64,000 nt of DNA from Pyxicephalus adspersus (lineage: Eukaryota > Chordata > Amphibia > Anura > Pyxicephalidae). The position numbers and the translations under genes were made by a program. Under the pieces are notes generated by a model. It was not told where the DNA came from. It worked only from the letters and a program-made list of their open reading frames with translations, and did no database searches. Positions 48,001 through 61,561 of this stretch are shown one piece after another. Location of the stretch: contig NC_092859.1 of the NCBI RefSeq assembly GCF_032062135.1, positions 91,785,783-91,849,782 of the forward strand, given 5' to 3'. Positions within the stretch are counted from its first letter, which is position 1; each line of letters begins with the position of its first letter.

Positions 48001-51000
48001 CCCTGGAGTGATCGGACTGCCCTGCAGGATTGAAGGAGTGCTAGACTGCCTCTCCCTTTGGACCCCACTCTGCCTTGTTACCTCTAACCTCTTCTTGCTG
48101 TTTTGTCATTTTATATATAATTATCTAACTTTTCATACATCAGTTTGTTTAGAGGTTGCCTATGTTTTAAAATTCTTGTATTTGTGTGTTTCTCAATACA
48201 TTTCTTGTCTTCATTAGTAGTTGGGTTATCAGGTTATCAGCATTGATAACCCGAACAGCTAATCATAATTTCACTGATCAACATTTACATAAACTGTCAC
48301 AAATGTTTCCATATTTTGTAGTTTGAATTTTCAGTTCATGCTAATCATCACTAAAATTCCAGATTGAAAAATTTAAGGCAAATTATAATTATTAAACACA
48401 CGATAGGGCAAATGTCTTATAATGTCGATGTGTGTTTGAAGCAAAGGTTTTTGTAAGTGTGGTAAAATATGCAGCTTTCAGTAAATGATGTCTTACTTCA
48501 TACTGGTACAGCAACAATGGCATGTAGAACTTTGTGCCCGTCTTTGTGATAAGGAAAGTTATGCTTTCATTTCTGAGTGTTGTTTTATTACAAGCAGTTA
48601 GGAAGTTTACTTGTGTGATATGTAACTGCTGTGAAACTGTTTCGGTCAAATGAAGGTTAAGTTGCACCTTGATGGAAGAGGAAAATAATGCAGCATTACC
48701 TGCTTAGTGATATTACTCCCCCTTTCCTTACATATCCCCAGAGCTTGGAAGATAAGAGCCTTGCGGCGAAATGTTCAAAAGCTTACAAGTTCACAGTCAG
48801 AATTCTTCCTTAGGGAGCTTGTGTTAGAAACTTTCTTTTATGAAAAATCTATAAAAAGTTTACAAAGTTAGATCTAAACCAATGTCTTAGGGTACTTTAA
48901 ATGTAACCTGAAAAAAGCACAATCATTTCTGCAATGACAAAAATAACTGTTATTGATCATGAACAATACCAGGAGGTTGGAGGAAGGAGAGGGTATATTA
49001 CCCTGGCAAATCCAAATCTGTGCAATTTGCCTTCCCTAAATATAATTCTAATACTAATCAACATATGACGTTGCTATCATATAAATTACAATAGAATAAG
49101 GTCCTTATTTCATCTTATTACTGACAAATCTTCCTTGTATATTAGGAAATATGTGCCTGTGTGAAAGAGCTCTGATAAAAATTTTGGTTTGAATACATCT
49201 GCATTTCTCATAGTACATAAACCATTAATGAAAGTTGGTTTAACTAGAATCTCGTAAGCATGTGTAAAAAAGAAAATCAATGGGAATGGGAATTCAGTTT
49301 CTTAGTTTCAAAAAAAAGAACAAGATAAAAAAAAGCAACTGAAAGAAAAGAACTGACACCTATCCTAAGCACCATACATATGTCCTAAGAACACCATAGA
49401 ATTGTTACAAGAAATGATCTTTCATTCATCATTTTCAGAGACAGATAAAGAACAAGCACTGCGTTTATTGCACCATCTTCTTTCTATGAAGGGGGCAGGG
49501 GGTGGATGAGTGAGCAGCAGCCAGCTCTCATCCATAGGAGTGGTCCTTTCTGATTGCATGTCTCTTTGGTACTACTTTGTGGTATCCTTTTTTTTCTCAG
49601 TTTAAGAATGGCAAGTAATGGCATATGATCAAACCTATGACCAAAGCCTATCTACCTGGCTCCTTTTCCAGTGCAGACTTCTAAGCTTCCTATTTGGACA
49701 CCTGCTGCTTCTGTACCAATATCCTGTATCCTGTAAGTTAATTAAGCGGTGCACAGAAGATTCCGGTGGCCCTGGGATAGTATGAAATCTTTCTACAGCT
49801 TTTGAGCCTCCAGAGCACAGTCTACCCTGTCCTACAGCATACATTCAAGAAGTAACACTAGAGGGGTGGTGTTGTATATTCCCACCTGGTTACTGCTCAC
49901 TGTTTTATTCTCAAAGGGGTCAAAAATAGTGCAGACATTCTTGATGAGCAGCCACAATTGGGTTGCAAACTCCCCAAGAAGTCTCACAGACCCACAGAGT
50001 TACTGGGTGACTGCAGGTAGGAGCGATGAAGGTGTGTGCAACACTAGTACCTGTAAGTATAAAAATAAATACATTTTATGTACAGTTCTCAAAAATGCAG
50101 TTGTTATTAAATATAATTATATATATCTGTCTGTTTCAATTTACTGTAGTCTAACATCCAAAAATGGTTAAACTGAATGCCTTTCCCTTATTTAATTACA
50201 GTTATTGAGATATCAGACATCAGTGGGAGCTAACAATAAGACTGATGCAGGTCCGCAGCTAAAAAGGCATTAATCAGGGTTCATACAAAGGTTTTATTTT
50301 CATGCATCTGCTTCAGAAATTGTGCCATCTGTAAAACATGCTGTTTTCTTGGATCTACCATTTTAAATTCCATGTGGCTTTGGTTAGACGATTTGTATGA
50401 TGGTAAAACATCATTATGGTCATTCAGAAGCTCTTCTGCTTTAAATCATGCACTGTGGGTATGTTTTGCAGTGCAGAAAAAAACACTTTTCATTTTTCAG
50501 TATTTACTGTAAAACTGTGTCAGTTGTGGGAAAAGGAAAGTTATTTTTGCATCCTTGTGTGCAATTCCTATACAGCAAAAAAGGGATACCCAGGGGAAGC
50601 AGAATGCAAAATCATTAAATACAATTACAAATAGATGTTTGCTCTTTTACCTGAGAAAAATATGGTTCAGCCCTAGCTAACCATTAAATGATGTTAAAAA
50701 TATAAGCAGCACTAGGATCACAATGTACACTTATTTACTATGATAAAGGAAAAGAAAAGCAAAATACATAAAATGTGAAATTCATTACATAAATGTTTAA
50801 AATAGTTTTACAAAGTGAGGGTACTTTTTCCATTGCACAGGTTAACCACTAGAAGCACTTTTACCCTAAACTTTAAGAATAGTATTTTCTTTCTGTCTTG
50901 ATTCATCTTTGTAGTCAGAAAGCTATTACTGTGCTTTTATTCTGAGCACCCTTCCTGTAGCTTTAAGCTTTGCTCACTTTTATTTCCCATCCAATAGGAG

Positions 51001-51003
51001 TGT
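48001..51003. other. Gene-free stretch
   Basis: No exon, RNA gene or clear repeat is supported. Open frames at 48392-48667 and 49635-49844 on the minus strand and 49866-50171 on the plus strand have no recognised domain. Confidence 0.4.
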
Positions 51004-51011
51004 CCTTAGAG

Positions 51012-51514
51012 TAGGGATGTCAAACTCAAATACACAGAGGGCCGAAATTTAAAACTTAGACCAAGTCGGGCCAAACTTGAAATTTATTGAAAAAATTGAG
51101 GAAGTTTACTACTTCATCCATAACTAATAAAAACAAACCCATTTACACACACTTTAGGGTTAGAAAGACTTATTTCTATCTATCTATGTAGGCTGTTGTT
51201 CATGTTGTTCATCCTCTCACATCACAAGTTTGTCTAACACTTAATTTTACACTATGCAGTCTCTAATGGATTGAAACAAACACAATGCCCCTGGTAGTCG
51301 GGCACAATGTGATCATTACTTAGGCTTTGTGTCACATGATAAGTGTACAGGAATAATGTCTATGTATTGCATGCATTTAAAATTATGATGTGAGGTGGTA
51401 ACGCGGGCAGGCGGGCCAGATGTAGTTCATTTTCGGAACTCTTTGGGGGGCAAAAAAAAAGGACCTTTAGGGCCTTGAGAGATTTGGTTCGTGGGCCAGA
51501 GTTTAACACCCCTG
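51012..51514. mobile_element. hAT-type element with perfect 8-bp duplication
   Basis: The ends tagggatgtcaaactc and gagtttaacacccctg are inverted copies with few mismatches, and ccttagag stands on both sides (51004-51011 and 51515-51522). The subterminal words gagggccgaaattt and cgtgggccagag are typical of a common hAT group. At 503 bp it has no transposase ORF. Confidence 0.88.
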
Positions 51515-51522
51515 CCTTAGAG

Positions 51523-54500
51523 GAACATTTGCAGGCCACCAAGGGCTTAGCCCTGACATCTGAGAAGTCCATGTAGCAAAGTTCCACAGGAAGGTTTTCT
51601 GGATAACAATGGTAACAGTACACACCTTGTTGTATTTGCTCTTGAGTGGTACTTTTACTTTTAAATAGAAGGACATTAACTTTAAGCAAGCCATTAATGA
51701 GCTTGAAATGAAGCTTTTACTGACCTCCTAGCTATAGGCAGAGTGGAATAATGTGTCCACAGCTAAATTACTTAAATTATTTTCTCATCTGGCTCATCTG
51801 ACCCGCTACCCTTGCACTGTTGCAATTATTTAGCATACATTCTTTTATCCTTTCATATTATCCAATTTCTTATCTAAACACAAAATATGTGGTGTATCAA
51901 CCTGTCTGGATAAATTGCTCCATAGTGCCTGCAGCCTTAAGCTCAGTTATTGCTTGTTTGAAATGTAGGTTAGGTCCCAGCCACAATTACTGTACACTTG
52001 AACGATGACAGATTTTGGTTCTGACCAGAGAACCTGGGTCTGACAGTCTTATAAATATATTTTGGTAAAATGTTCAAGTATGCTTAAAATAATTGAGAAT
52101 TATATGATATGTTGCATTGGTGTATGGTACTTTCAAAGTCAATTACCTGATCTAACCAAAATGTTTTATCATTTCCATCTATCAGTTTGTATTACCCTAT
52201 GAAGAGTTGCTAAGTAAATTATTGAGATTTGGGAAGGAAAAAATGAAATATAATTGGTGAATTTGTTATATACGTTCTGGGAACAGCTTGACCAATAGTG
52301 TATGTGAAGTCTTCATAATTGTATGGTAAAGGAGCACCAGAGAGTGTAAACAGACCTCACATTTTATTGGAAGGTCCCTTTGATATTCTTTATTAAGTGA
52401 ATATTAAATTTACATTACCTTTACTTTTCACATAGAGCCATTTTCACTGCAAGTAGAATTCCTTCATGCATATTTTGTAGCATATATGTGCTATTGCGAT
52501 GTGTCATGCTTCAAAATAATAATTTCTGCAACAGTGCCATACTACTCTGCCATAGCAATATGAATTTATTTATAAAAAGGAAAGAAAAGCATTGAATACT
52601 TTTTTATACAGTATTATCAGCATAGGCCAGGATGCTCACATACAGAGCACAGATAGCAAGTCCCTCCACAGGATTATAAAAGGAACATTTGTTGTGCTGT
52701 ATTTCAGAGAACTCAATCTTTGCACCCCGTGAGGGCAGGCATCAGTAGAAATACTCTTTCCCACCAAGTCAGGCAGTGAGTTACATACAAGCTCTCAGCT
52801 TGCTTTTTGGCAGCATGAAATATGAAGGTTTTCCAATGTGCATTTGCCATTTCCTCTGACTCTGTTCTTTAATCATTGGTCTGATCACTATGAAATGACT
52901 TCTCAAGATGCTTCTCTGAGATTTCCACCCTTAATTTAGACCTTACTAATTTTAAATAATGTATAATATTTATTGTATTTACTGTATGTAAGTCTCATTT
53001 GTCCAGCATTTAGCACTGATAAAATACACTGTGTATAATAAAGTTTATATATTTTCTATGTGAATTTTTTACTTATATTTTTATCTTTTTTTGAATAAAA
53101 AAGCTGAATAAAGATAGCAGTGCAACATAGTAATATCCAATACATCATACAGAGAGTGTCTTCACCCCAGATACATAAACTGAATAAAGCAATATGTCTA
53201 AAAAATATATTTATTACACATAATAAATTGTAAAGAACAGAACTACACAAGCTATAATACAAACAAATTAGGAATTACAAAGAGAACAGACAATGCCCTG
53301 AAATGCCCCTTGAAATGGTAAACCGTAATATGAACGCCAAACTGTAGTCTAAAAAGGCGCAAATAAGTCACACACATTCATGTTAATAACATGCATGCTT
53401 TCTGAGGTGTATCCAGAGATGTGATGAGTTTCACACATAAAATCCACTTCATCAAACAAATATATAATTGAAAAAAATGTTAACATCATATCATGTCCAG
53501 TTCCGAAACGTTACATTCAGCATAACAAAAAAATTATTCTATTGGACAGGCTGGACCCATTTTTCCTGCATTATAGGAGATTATCATTATTATTATTAAT
53601 ATTTAATAATGCATTTGCAAATTATGTTTAGAAGTAAATATTTTACAGTAAAATTTAAACTTAATAGAAATAAATAAAGAGATAAAGTCACCAGTTTTTG
53701 CAAACAGTGTAAAAATGATACATTTTTGTATATGACAGTCTGTAGATCACTGCTGTTAGTATGGGTGAAGTCAGGGCTGGGGAATGGTTGCATCTACTGT
53801 CATATGAAGCCCCAAAATTCCTTGTAACCTAATTCAGTAAATATGTTTTATTTCAAGCACAGCAGCCACTATAAAGTACACAAAATAAGGAGCACTATAT
53901 GAGGTCACAAGTATGATATGTAATACATGCAAGAGGTTGTAATAATCGAAATTCCCTTTTGTTGGTATTATTGTGATTTTTGGTGAAATAAAGCCCTTCC
54001 CATCTAAACCCTCATTCTGTTTCCTTATTAGAAACTGCAAAATGGTATAAACCTACTTTACTGAGTGATAGATGTATAAAAGTCACAGTCGGTCTATAAA
54101 TGTAATAGGGTATTACCTTACATCTAATTTGATAAGAATTTAAGATATTGCAGGAGCAAGTATCTTCTTTAAAACGAGTAAGTTAAGAACTGCTGAATGA
54201 GGATTGATTAATCTGCTCAGGTTTGGTTTGAAGGGGGTTTCCTAAAGCCATCTCAACATTCATGAAACCAAAGCTTAGAAGTGAACCCCACTAAAGTCTG
54301 GGCAGTGGGAAGGGTGAATCTTTAGAGGTGTGACAACCTCTGTCCCTGTCACCTACAATCACCTGCCTGTAAATCACCCATTCCCTCCAAAATGAAATCA
54401 GCTTCTGCATTGATGCAAACTGATCAATCATATTCAAGCGGAACTTACAAGAAAAAGAAAAGGCTAGTCTATTCTGTTAAAAACCTCAAACCCCAACATG

Positions 54501-55039
54501 TAAAATCTCCTAAAATAAACAGTTTCCAGTAGTTCCAGGGGCCATGGTTGATGTTACTGCTGCCTTCTAGGACAGCTGGGTGCTTGAAAACCTGATAGAA
54601 AATGCACTTAAAATAAGCTGGAGTCCATTTATATTGAGCCATCCAGGAGTCAGAAGTGAGGCACAGTGACATGAAATGTCACAGGCTGGGGCTGTGGTAT
54701 ATATTTTTCCCTTTATTTTTAGTAAAAGCTGTATTTTTAAACACTTTTGAAGGCAATTTAAGTTTAGAGGATTGAAGGATTTCAATATAGCATACCTTGC
54801 ACTTGAATGAGAATAGTAAATCCTTCTTTATTTAAATATGTTAAAATGAAACAAGAAATTCTATCATGAAAATAGTAACACCAAATAACATCTTTTATAG
54901 GCTTCAAAATCAATGAATAGAAATTATTGTAATGCAGAGGTCCTGACAATATGTCTTCTATATTTTTATTGTAACATCATTAAATTATTATCTTGTCCTA
55001 ATTATCGTGCTGTCCCTGCTGGTGTAATGAGATCCATTT
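51523..55039. other. Gene-free stretch
   Basis: No transposon or exon is supported. The part 52600-52930 is repeat-free and of balanced composition, so it could be conserved non-coding DNA, but this cannot be judged from one sequence. Confidence 0.4.
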
Positions 55040-55485
55040 CTGCAATCTTACAACACACAAGAGGGCACTCTTTGAATCTGGAGAAAAAGAAGAAGTTTAA
55101 GCTCCGGATAAGGAAAGGATTCTTCTCAATAAGGTCTGTGAAAATGTGAAAAAGGCTCCCCCAGGAAGTTTTAGCAAGTGCTAAAGATTGCTTTAAGAAC
55201 AAGGATGCTTTTTTAGAAGCACACATAACAACTGGGTATTAAAGTTTTAAAGTTAAGACTACAGAGACTGGTAATCCAGGGAACATCTGATTGCCCCACA
55301 GGATTAGGAAGGAATTTTTATCCCCCATTGGACCAAATTAAAATATGCTTTATGGGGTTTTTTTTCCTTCCTCTGAATTAACTATGTATATGGGGTTTTA
55401 TCTGGGATAGGCTGGTTTTTATTATGTTTAGTGGTTGAACTTGATGGACTTATGTCTTTTTTCAATCTAACTATGTAACAAAATT
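55040..55485 (+). mobile_element. CR1/L2-type LINE, 3' tail
   Basis: The first part still resembles the end of ORF2 (ctccggataaggaaaggatt, gattgctttaagaa, gaagcacacataacaactgg). Then comes a 3' untranslated region with aggattaggaaggaattttt, ccttcctctgaattaac and the ending ggttgaacttgatggactta followed by tctaactatgtaac. It matches the corresponding parts of the LINE at 37450-39475 in the opposite orientation. Confidence 0.8.
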
Positions 55486-56699
55486 TCTTTTTTAAGCCTC
55501 CAATTCTTTACAGCACATAATGCTGCAACTCCAAATATACCACTAGGAAATGGTTTCTAAAAAATTTAAAATGCATATATCTCTTGTTATTACAAGCTTG
55601 ACCCAAAGATTTTAATTTTTTTTTTAACTTAAGCCAAAGAAATCTTTTCAAAAGGAAATATAGCAGATTAACTTGCTTTAACAGCATAAAACATATGTCT
55701 TCAACAAATGAAAAACTATACTCAACAAGATAAAGTCTTCAAGTTGTTGAAAACAGCTGTTCTAGTCACATTTTAGAGAATTTTAGAACATTAGGGATCA
55801 AACTCAGCACACAGGGTGGAATTCTGTATAAAATACACAGAGTTGTAATAGCCAAATGCATATGCCAAGAACTAATAACGCACATATTTTAAATCACTAA
55901 GGCATAGATACATGCCTTTAGAAGGCTGAAGCTGTGTTGTTCATATGACAGATGGCTTTCAACATATTGCAGCAATAAAGGATCCACTTATGACACACAA
56001 ATTACATACTCTTTGTTGTAGTAAAGTGGACATAGACTTATTTTCCTTGACAGCATAGTATTACTTAATAATGGCTAATTGTTGTTTGGACTACTGGGGA
56101 ATAGATGCCTTTTCTGACATCATTCAAAAACCATTGTGAGAATCTGCAAGGTATGTTTTAGTTGATATGAAATACTTGATTGGTTATCACAAATAATGGG
56201 CCACAATTGCTCAGTACAAAGATCATGCTGTTTTCCAAGAGTGGAAATTTCAGCACAATATATCATTCCTATATCACAATCTGTCCAAAGCTACTACAAA
56301 GGCAACAAAACACACCTAAAGAAAACTAAAGAGGTGGCAAATATTTCTAGAGAGCCATACTTGAATGGAGAAATATGCTGACAAAAAACTTATAGCGGTC
56401 TAGTATCAATACTGCTTCACAACACAAAAACTCTTGTCTTCAAGTATAAAAAGATATGTGTTGTTTTACCTTACCAAAAAAAGTAAAAGCAAAATATCAT
56501 GAGGAGCCAAAGAGTTCACCAGGGTGCATTGATCAAAAAGCATGTGCCTTTCGCAGTAGAAAAAGAAATAGGATAGAAAAGGCTGGTGCATACTCATACT
56601 GATTGGTGGCCATGGGCATTTGTACAGGAGACAAAGTTTGCAAAAATGTTTTGTTCAGAATTTTACAAACAGCACAAAGGATATTTAAACAGAAGTTTT
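55486..56699. other. Unremarkable stretch
   Basis: No exon, RNA gene or repeat was recognised. Confidence 0.4.
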
Positions 56700-57115
56700 T
56701 TTTAATATTTTTTTTTAAATGCAACACTCTTTAAAAAAAAAAAGAAGCACCTCTTCTTTTTGTCTTGATTACTACAGTGATCAAGACAGAATGGGTGCAC
56801 AGAGCCTCATAGGATACCTACGTCATGAATACTGGGAGGCTCCTGGCAAGATAGGCATGCACAGAAGGGGCATGTTCCTACACTGAGGGGAAAGAGATGC
56901 CAATCTCACACATGTACAGTGAGATCGTTTTTTCTTTTCCCCTTACAGCAGGCTACTTCACCAAATCTCGCACCTGCACAGTGCAACATCAGGTGATATA
57001 GCCAGAAGAAGGAAGAAAAAGGTACAAAGAAGAATTCCAGGTCCAGTGCGATCGAGGAATCTGCAATATTAAAGATAAGTTTAATTTTTTTTTTATATTT
57101 TGGGTAAGTTCCACT
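56700..57115 (+). mobile_element. cctcctgggat repeat family, copy 5, TTAA on the right
   Basis: The right end aagttccact is followed by TTAA (57116-57119), the inverted equivalent of the left end agtggaact at 40956. The interior follows the 34107 copy: gcaacactctttaaa with an A run, a short gatcaagac inverted pair, gcacagagcctcataggata, tacgtcatg, tgggaggctc, gcatgcacagaagg, and two gatc/cagtg blocks and a gaagaaggaag block. The left terminus is lost. Confidence 0.65.
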
Positions 57116-57380
57116 TTAAACAAATGTTAAATTGACCTATGAACATCTTACACAACATGTTACAAAGACCAAAGAAGCAAAAACAGTGATTCAACAGCTA
57201 TAGTGATTCAACCATCCTACACTGGTACTCAAGTCATATAAACACTTACAAGACATATAGAGGAATCCTTCCCTTTTTCAGAATGCTTTAAATTATACTT
57301 AAGGAAAAGTGTGCTGACCAAATTTTACAGGTTGGTATTCTTTTTTGTTTGAAAAATGCTGGTTATCATGCTGATCAATA

Positions 57381-57462
57381 GGGCCTGATTTATTTAGCTC
57401 TCCAAGGTTGGAGAAGATACACTTTTATCAGTGAACCTGGGTGATCAAAAAACCTGCATTAC
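57381..57462. mobile_element. Foldback MITE, copy 5, left arm only
   Basis: The left arm gggcctgatttatttagctc to gggtgatc and acctgcatt is present; the centre and right arm are missing. Confidence 0.7.
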
Positions 57463-58376
57463 ATCCTATTCTTCTGAATTCCTTTTACAGCCAGCAAGAG
57501 AATACCTATCTTTTAAGATCACCAATAGACATAATATATCACAGTTTTATTGCTGTTTTATATCATGCTGTCATGTAGGAAGCTCTAAGTTACATGGCCT
57601 GTATGTAACAATATAAAAGAGTTATTCACACAAACTATGTCCATGATCTTTTCTTACACTGTTTTAACCGGATCCACATCTCCAGGGATCCTGCTAAGCT
57701 TGTAGTGACTTGCATTTATTGATACAGTATACTACATTTGTAAGGAAAATACATAACAGAACAAAAATACGGAACAACAAGGTGCAGAAAAATAAATTGG
57801 TATACAACTACAACCTATTTTATAGCCACAGTGCCTCTTTTTGAAATAGTGCCCAGCATAAGAGACTGTAACAGGTCCCTGGCTTGCCAGTGGCAGGTTC
57901 AGCACTAAACCCAGTAGATCAGATCATTTTATCAGCTATTTTCTTATCACAATATTCTACAACTGATAAATACTTTTGATAAATTTTTTAAAAATTTGGT
58001 TAAATTTTGTTACCCAATCTCAGACTAAAATGGACCTGATCAAAGACCCAAAAAGTTATTTTTCAGTAAACTTTACTAAACTAGAGTTTGAAGAGACCTG
58101 AACTGAACTTTGAGCATTAGTAACATCACAGATGTCATCATTCTGACTTTATAAGGATTTTTTGTGAGTGTCCCAGTTCTACCCTGTCTCTTCTACAGAA
58201 CCTATTCAATTCAATAATAGTCTATTGCATGATGTTAACAATATATTAGCCTACTATTCTAAATGTTCTGTTGCTTATGTATTTTTTTTTCTTAGGATGG
58301 AAGTCCCTAACTTACCTATATTCAACTCTGCTACCATATTAAAGCCCTATCTGGTATACAACCCTCTACCAAGATG
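57463..58376. other. Unremarkable stretch
   Basis: No exon, RNA gene or repeat was recognised. Confidence 0.4.
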
Positions 58377-58381
58377 CATTG

Positions 58382-58603
58382 GGCCTAGTTTATTAAAGCT
58401 CTCCAAGACTGGAGAATATATACTTTCATGGGAGAATCTGGGTGATCTGAAAAACATAGAATGAATTTCTTAAAAATCATTTACTATTAGCTGGCAAATG
58501 TTTTCAACCTTGCACCAAATTCATTCAAAATTTGCTGGATCGCCCAGATTCTCCTACAATAGTCTATCTTCTCCAGTCTTGGAGATCTTTAATAAATCAG
58601 TCT
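58382..58603. mobile_element. Foldback MITE, copy 6, with CATTG target duplication
   Basis: This is a complete copy of 222 bp, the same length as copy 2, flanked by CATTG on both sides (58377-58381 and 58604-58608). The arms pair over most of their length, with some private substitutions (gggagaatctgggtgatc). Confidence 0.85.
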
Positions 58604-58929
58604 CATTGGGAGAGAAAAAACTTTTCTCTGATACAAAGTAATACTATACATTTATTCAAAGCCTGTTGACAGTGTCATTTATCTGTGAATAACTACTGAT
58701 ATACTTGGTCTGTTTCCTTGCACTGACATTGCTGCTATTCCAAACTACTACAAGATCTTATCAATCAACAACTAATATAAAGTATCAGTGTCAGGCAAGA
58801 CATAAACACTTAAAGAAGGACCACGCATGTTTTTGAATGATGATTATAGGTCCCCCACCATAAATGTTTGATGAAAATTACAAAAATACTGCTTCCTAAT
58901 ATTGCCCCTGTTCTATGGATTGCAATAAA

Positions 58930-61525
58930 ATACGACCATTATTGCAAACCGGACTCTATGCTGGCCAAGAGACTGCGCTCTGAAATATTTTAAACCCTAT
59001 AGATTGCATATACCCAATTTCAACACGTTTAGCAATCCCGTCAAGATTCTAAATGAATTTCATGCGCATCTACGTAAATTATATGAGGCACATGATACCC
59101 ATACTTCTGAAGAGATACACACTAAACTGCAGAATGTTAACTCCCCACGCATAACTCGAGTCCCTGCACTCTCTCTTAGAAACACCCATAACACATGCAG
59201 GGGTCCAACAGGCTATAAAAATGCTACGCCCACACAAGAGACCAGGTCTGATGGTTTTACTTCCTTGTATTCTAAAATTTTTTCTGAACTGCTTGCTCCT
59301 CCACTTGTAAAATTTTTTAATCAACTACTAACAGGGGAGTCTTTCGGATCTGACACTCACAAACATTTGTATGCTACTCAAGCCCAATCTGGACCATAGC
59401 ACCTGGTCAAATTATAGACCCATTTCACTTTTAAATTTGGATGTGAAATTATTGGCGAAAATATTGGCTGCCCGCCTCAACTTTGAAATTGGCAGTTTAA
59501 TCGGTGGGGAGCAGGTTGGGTTTATACCTCAAGAGCATCCCGGGGACAATGTCGGCAGATTGCTTCACCTGATACAGTTTGCTAAAGATAGGCGAATACC
59601 GGCAATGTTGCTGTCCCTAGACATTCAAAAGGCATTTGATACGGTGTCCTGGTCATACCTTTTCACCCTTCTTGATAGGTGGGGCTTTGGCCCCAATTTT
59701 TTATGCTGGATTAAACCATTATACATAGATCCTAGAGCCCAGGTTATACTGGCTTTAGTTCAGCATATTCCCTGATAGCCAGGGGCATGCGTCAGGGGTG
59801 CCCAATATCCCCATTGCTCTTTGCTTTGGCCATAGACCCTTTGGCGTTAATGATCAACTCGAACCTGGATGCTACGGGATTGGAAGTTGGTGGCTATCAC
59901 CATGAGTTAAGTCTTTTTGCTGATGATGTGGTTCTTATTCTCACAAACCCTGTAATATCTCTCCCTAATCTCACTCAAATACTCCTTTTTCTGCACTCCC
60001 TGGCCTGTCTGTCAACAATTCCAAGTCTAGGGCACTAAATGTGTCACTCACCCAGGAAATGCAAACCTGCTTGCAGGCCAGCTTTCCATACAAATGGGAA
60101 CCATTTAAACTCCCCTATAAAGGAATATAACAAAGTATGCTTCCAATTATGCTTCCATTTTGGGATCAATTAGGGCAACCCTGGAGTCTTGTAAGAGTTA
60201 TCATTTTTCTTGGTTTGGTAGGATTGCAGCCCTGAAGATGATGGCTCCTCCAAGGCTTCTGTACCTGTCCTGGGTTCTCCCCGTAGCGTTACCATCACAT
60301 ATATTATGCTCCTTGCAGAGTTTGTTTCCAGATTTTGTGTGGCAGGGATCCAGACCTAGGGTAGCAAACCCCCTCTAGCTGCATTTCATGCTAAGATAGG
60401 TAGACCTTTATGGGTGGACTTAGAAGCCCACTTAATATCTCCAATCACGTTGGAAACCCTACTCTGGTTTCACCCACAGCTAAGAAAGAAGGTTTATAGC
60501 CCTATTACGCAACACTCTATGAAAATATGGGATGATGTTAAATAATCTGGTGCTCTGATGTCCCCGCATACCCCACTGGCTACCATAGTGGGCAATCCTG
60601 TTTTTTTACCAGGTTTTGAAACACAAAAGACAGGAAAAAAGATTTTATTGTAGCCTCAGGGGTCAGGTCCTTTTCGACCTTCAGATCCAAACATGATATC
60701 CCCGCCTCCTGTGTATTCCCCTATTTGCGGGTGCGTCATTATGTTCAGTCCTTACTTAAGCGCACCCACAATCCCTTGTTGCACACTTATTTTGAGGGGA
60801 ATGTGATAGAGACCCTTTGGGCAAGGGAATTATTTCTCCAATCTATAATTCCCTGCTAACATCAGAAGTGTCCAGTAAACCAGGGTATGTAGCCAGGTGG
60901 GAAGAGGATATTAGTACACTATTATATGATACGCAGTGGGCACAGATTTGGGACACGGTGGCACATGGCATAGTCCATGCAGGCTATCATGAGGCTAATT
61001 ATAAATTGCTTATGAGATGGTTTTTGGTCCCAGTTCTTAAGACAATGCGGTGAAGTGGTGACGCCTTATCATGTATGGTGGACCTGCCCAAAAATCAAAC
61101 GTTTCTGGATAGGAGTTTATCAACTAGTGTACACACTATTGGGACGCTCTATGTGCAAAGACCCATATGAGGTATTACTACTCTTGAAGCCTTCTCATTG
61201 TATTAAGCACCAATTTAAGCTTCTGAATTTTGTTTTTACCTCGGCCAAACAAACACTTGCAAAGGCCTGGTCTTCAAGTAAATCCATGGTGAACCAAGTA
61301 AAACACAAGCTGAACTGGTATTTTCTCAATGAATTATTGGCTGCTAATTTGAATGATACCATGGATATCTTCCAATTGGTTTGCCCGCCCTGGATAGACA
61401 ATTATCTGCCTGCTGATTTCGATAAGAATCTACTCTCGCTTTGGGAGATTCTTATGCTGTGTTCGCCCCTATGGATATTTAACTATGTTTGTTTGTGTCT
61501 TTGTTTCTCTTTGAAAAAATTGTAA
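58930..61525 (+). pseudogene. Tx1/L1-type ORF2 with several frameshifts, RT motifs intact
   Basis: At least five frame segments follow one another. Segment 59004-59399 has NEFHAHLRKLYEAHDTHTSE, RSDGFTSLYSKIF and FFNQLLTGESF, the linker and entry to the RT. Segment 59371-59775 has NYRPISLLNLDVKLLAKILA, GEQVGFIP and motif A LSLDIQKAFDTVSW. Segment 59787-60038 has motif B RQGCPISPLLFALAIDPLA and motif C LFADDVVLIL with both aspartates. Segment 60160-60378 carries the thumb-like FSWFGRIAALKMMAPPRLLY and FVWQGSRPRV. After about 60380 pieces in shifted frames continue. Segment 60817-61053 has YKLLMRWFLVP, and 61055-61525 has HVWWTCPKIKRFW, the C-terminal Cys/His region of this LINE group. All core residues can be seen, but the breaks prevent a single protein. 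Confidence 0.88.
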
Positions 61526-61561
61526 ACTTTCTATTCCTAATAAAAATTATTGAAAACAAAA
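58930..61561 (+). mobile_element. Tx1/L1-type LINE, 5'-truncated
   Basis: About 2.6 kb of a non-LTR retrotransposon: the region before the RT (from about 58930), the RT, and a long C-terminal region to 61525. A very short 3' end with AATAAA at 61539 and an A-rich tail follows. The 5' part with the endonuclease is missing. The copy is younger-looking than the related one at 10690-12213 because more of the ORF is readable. Confidence 0.85.
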
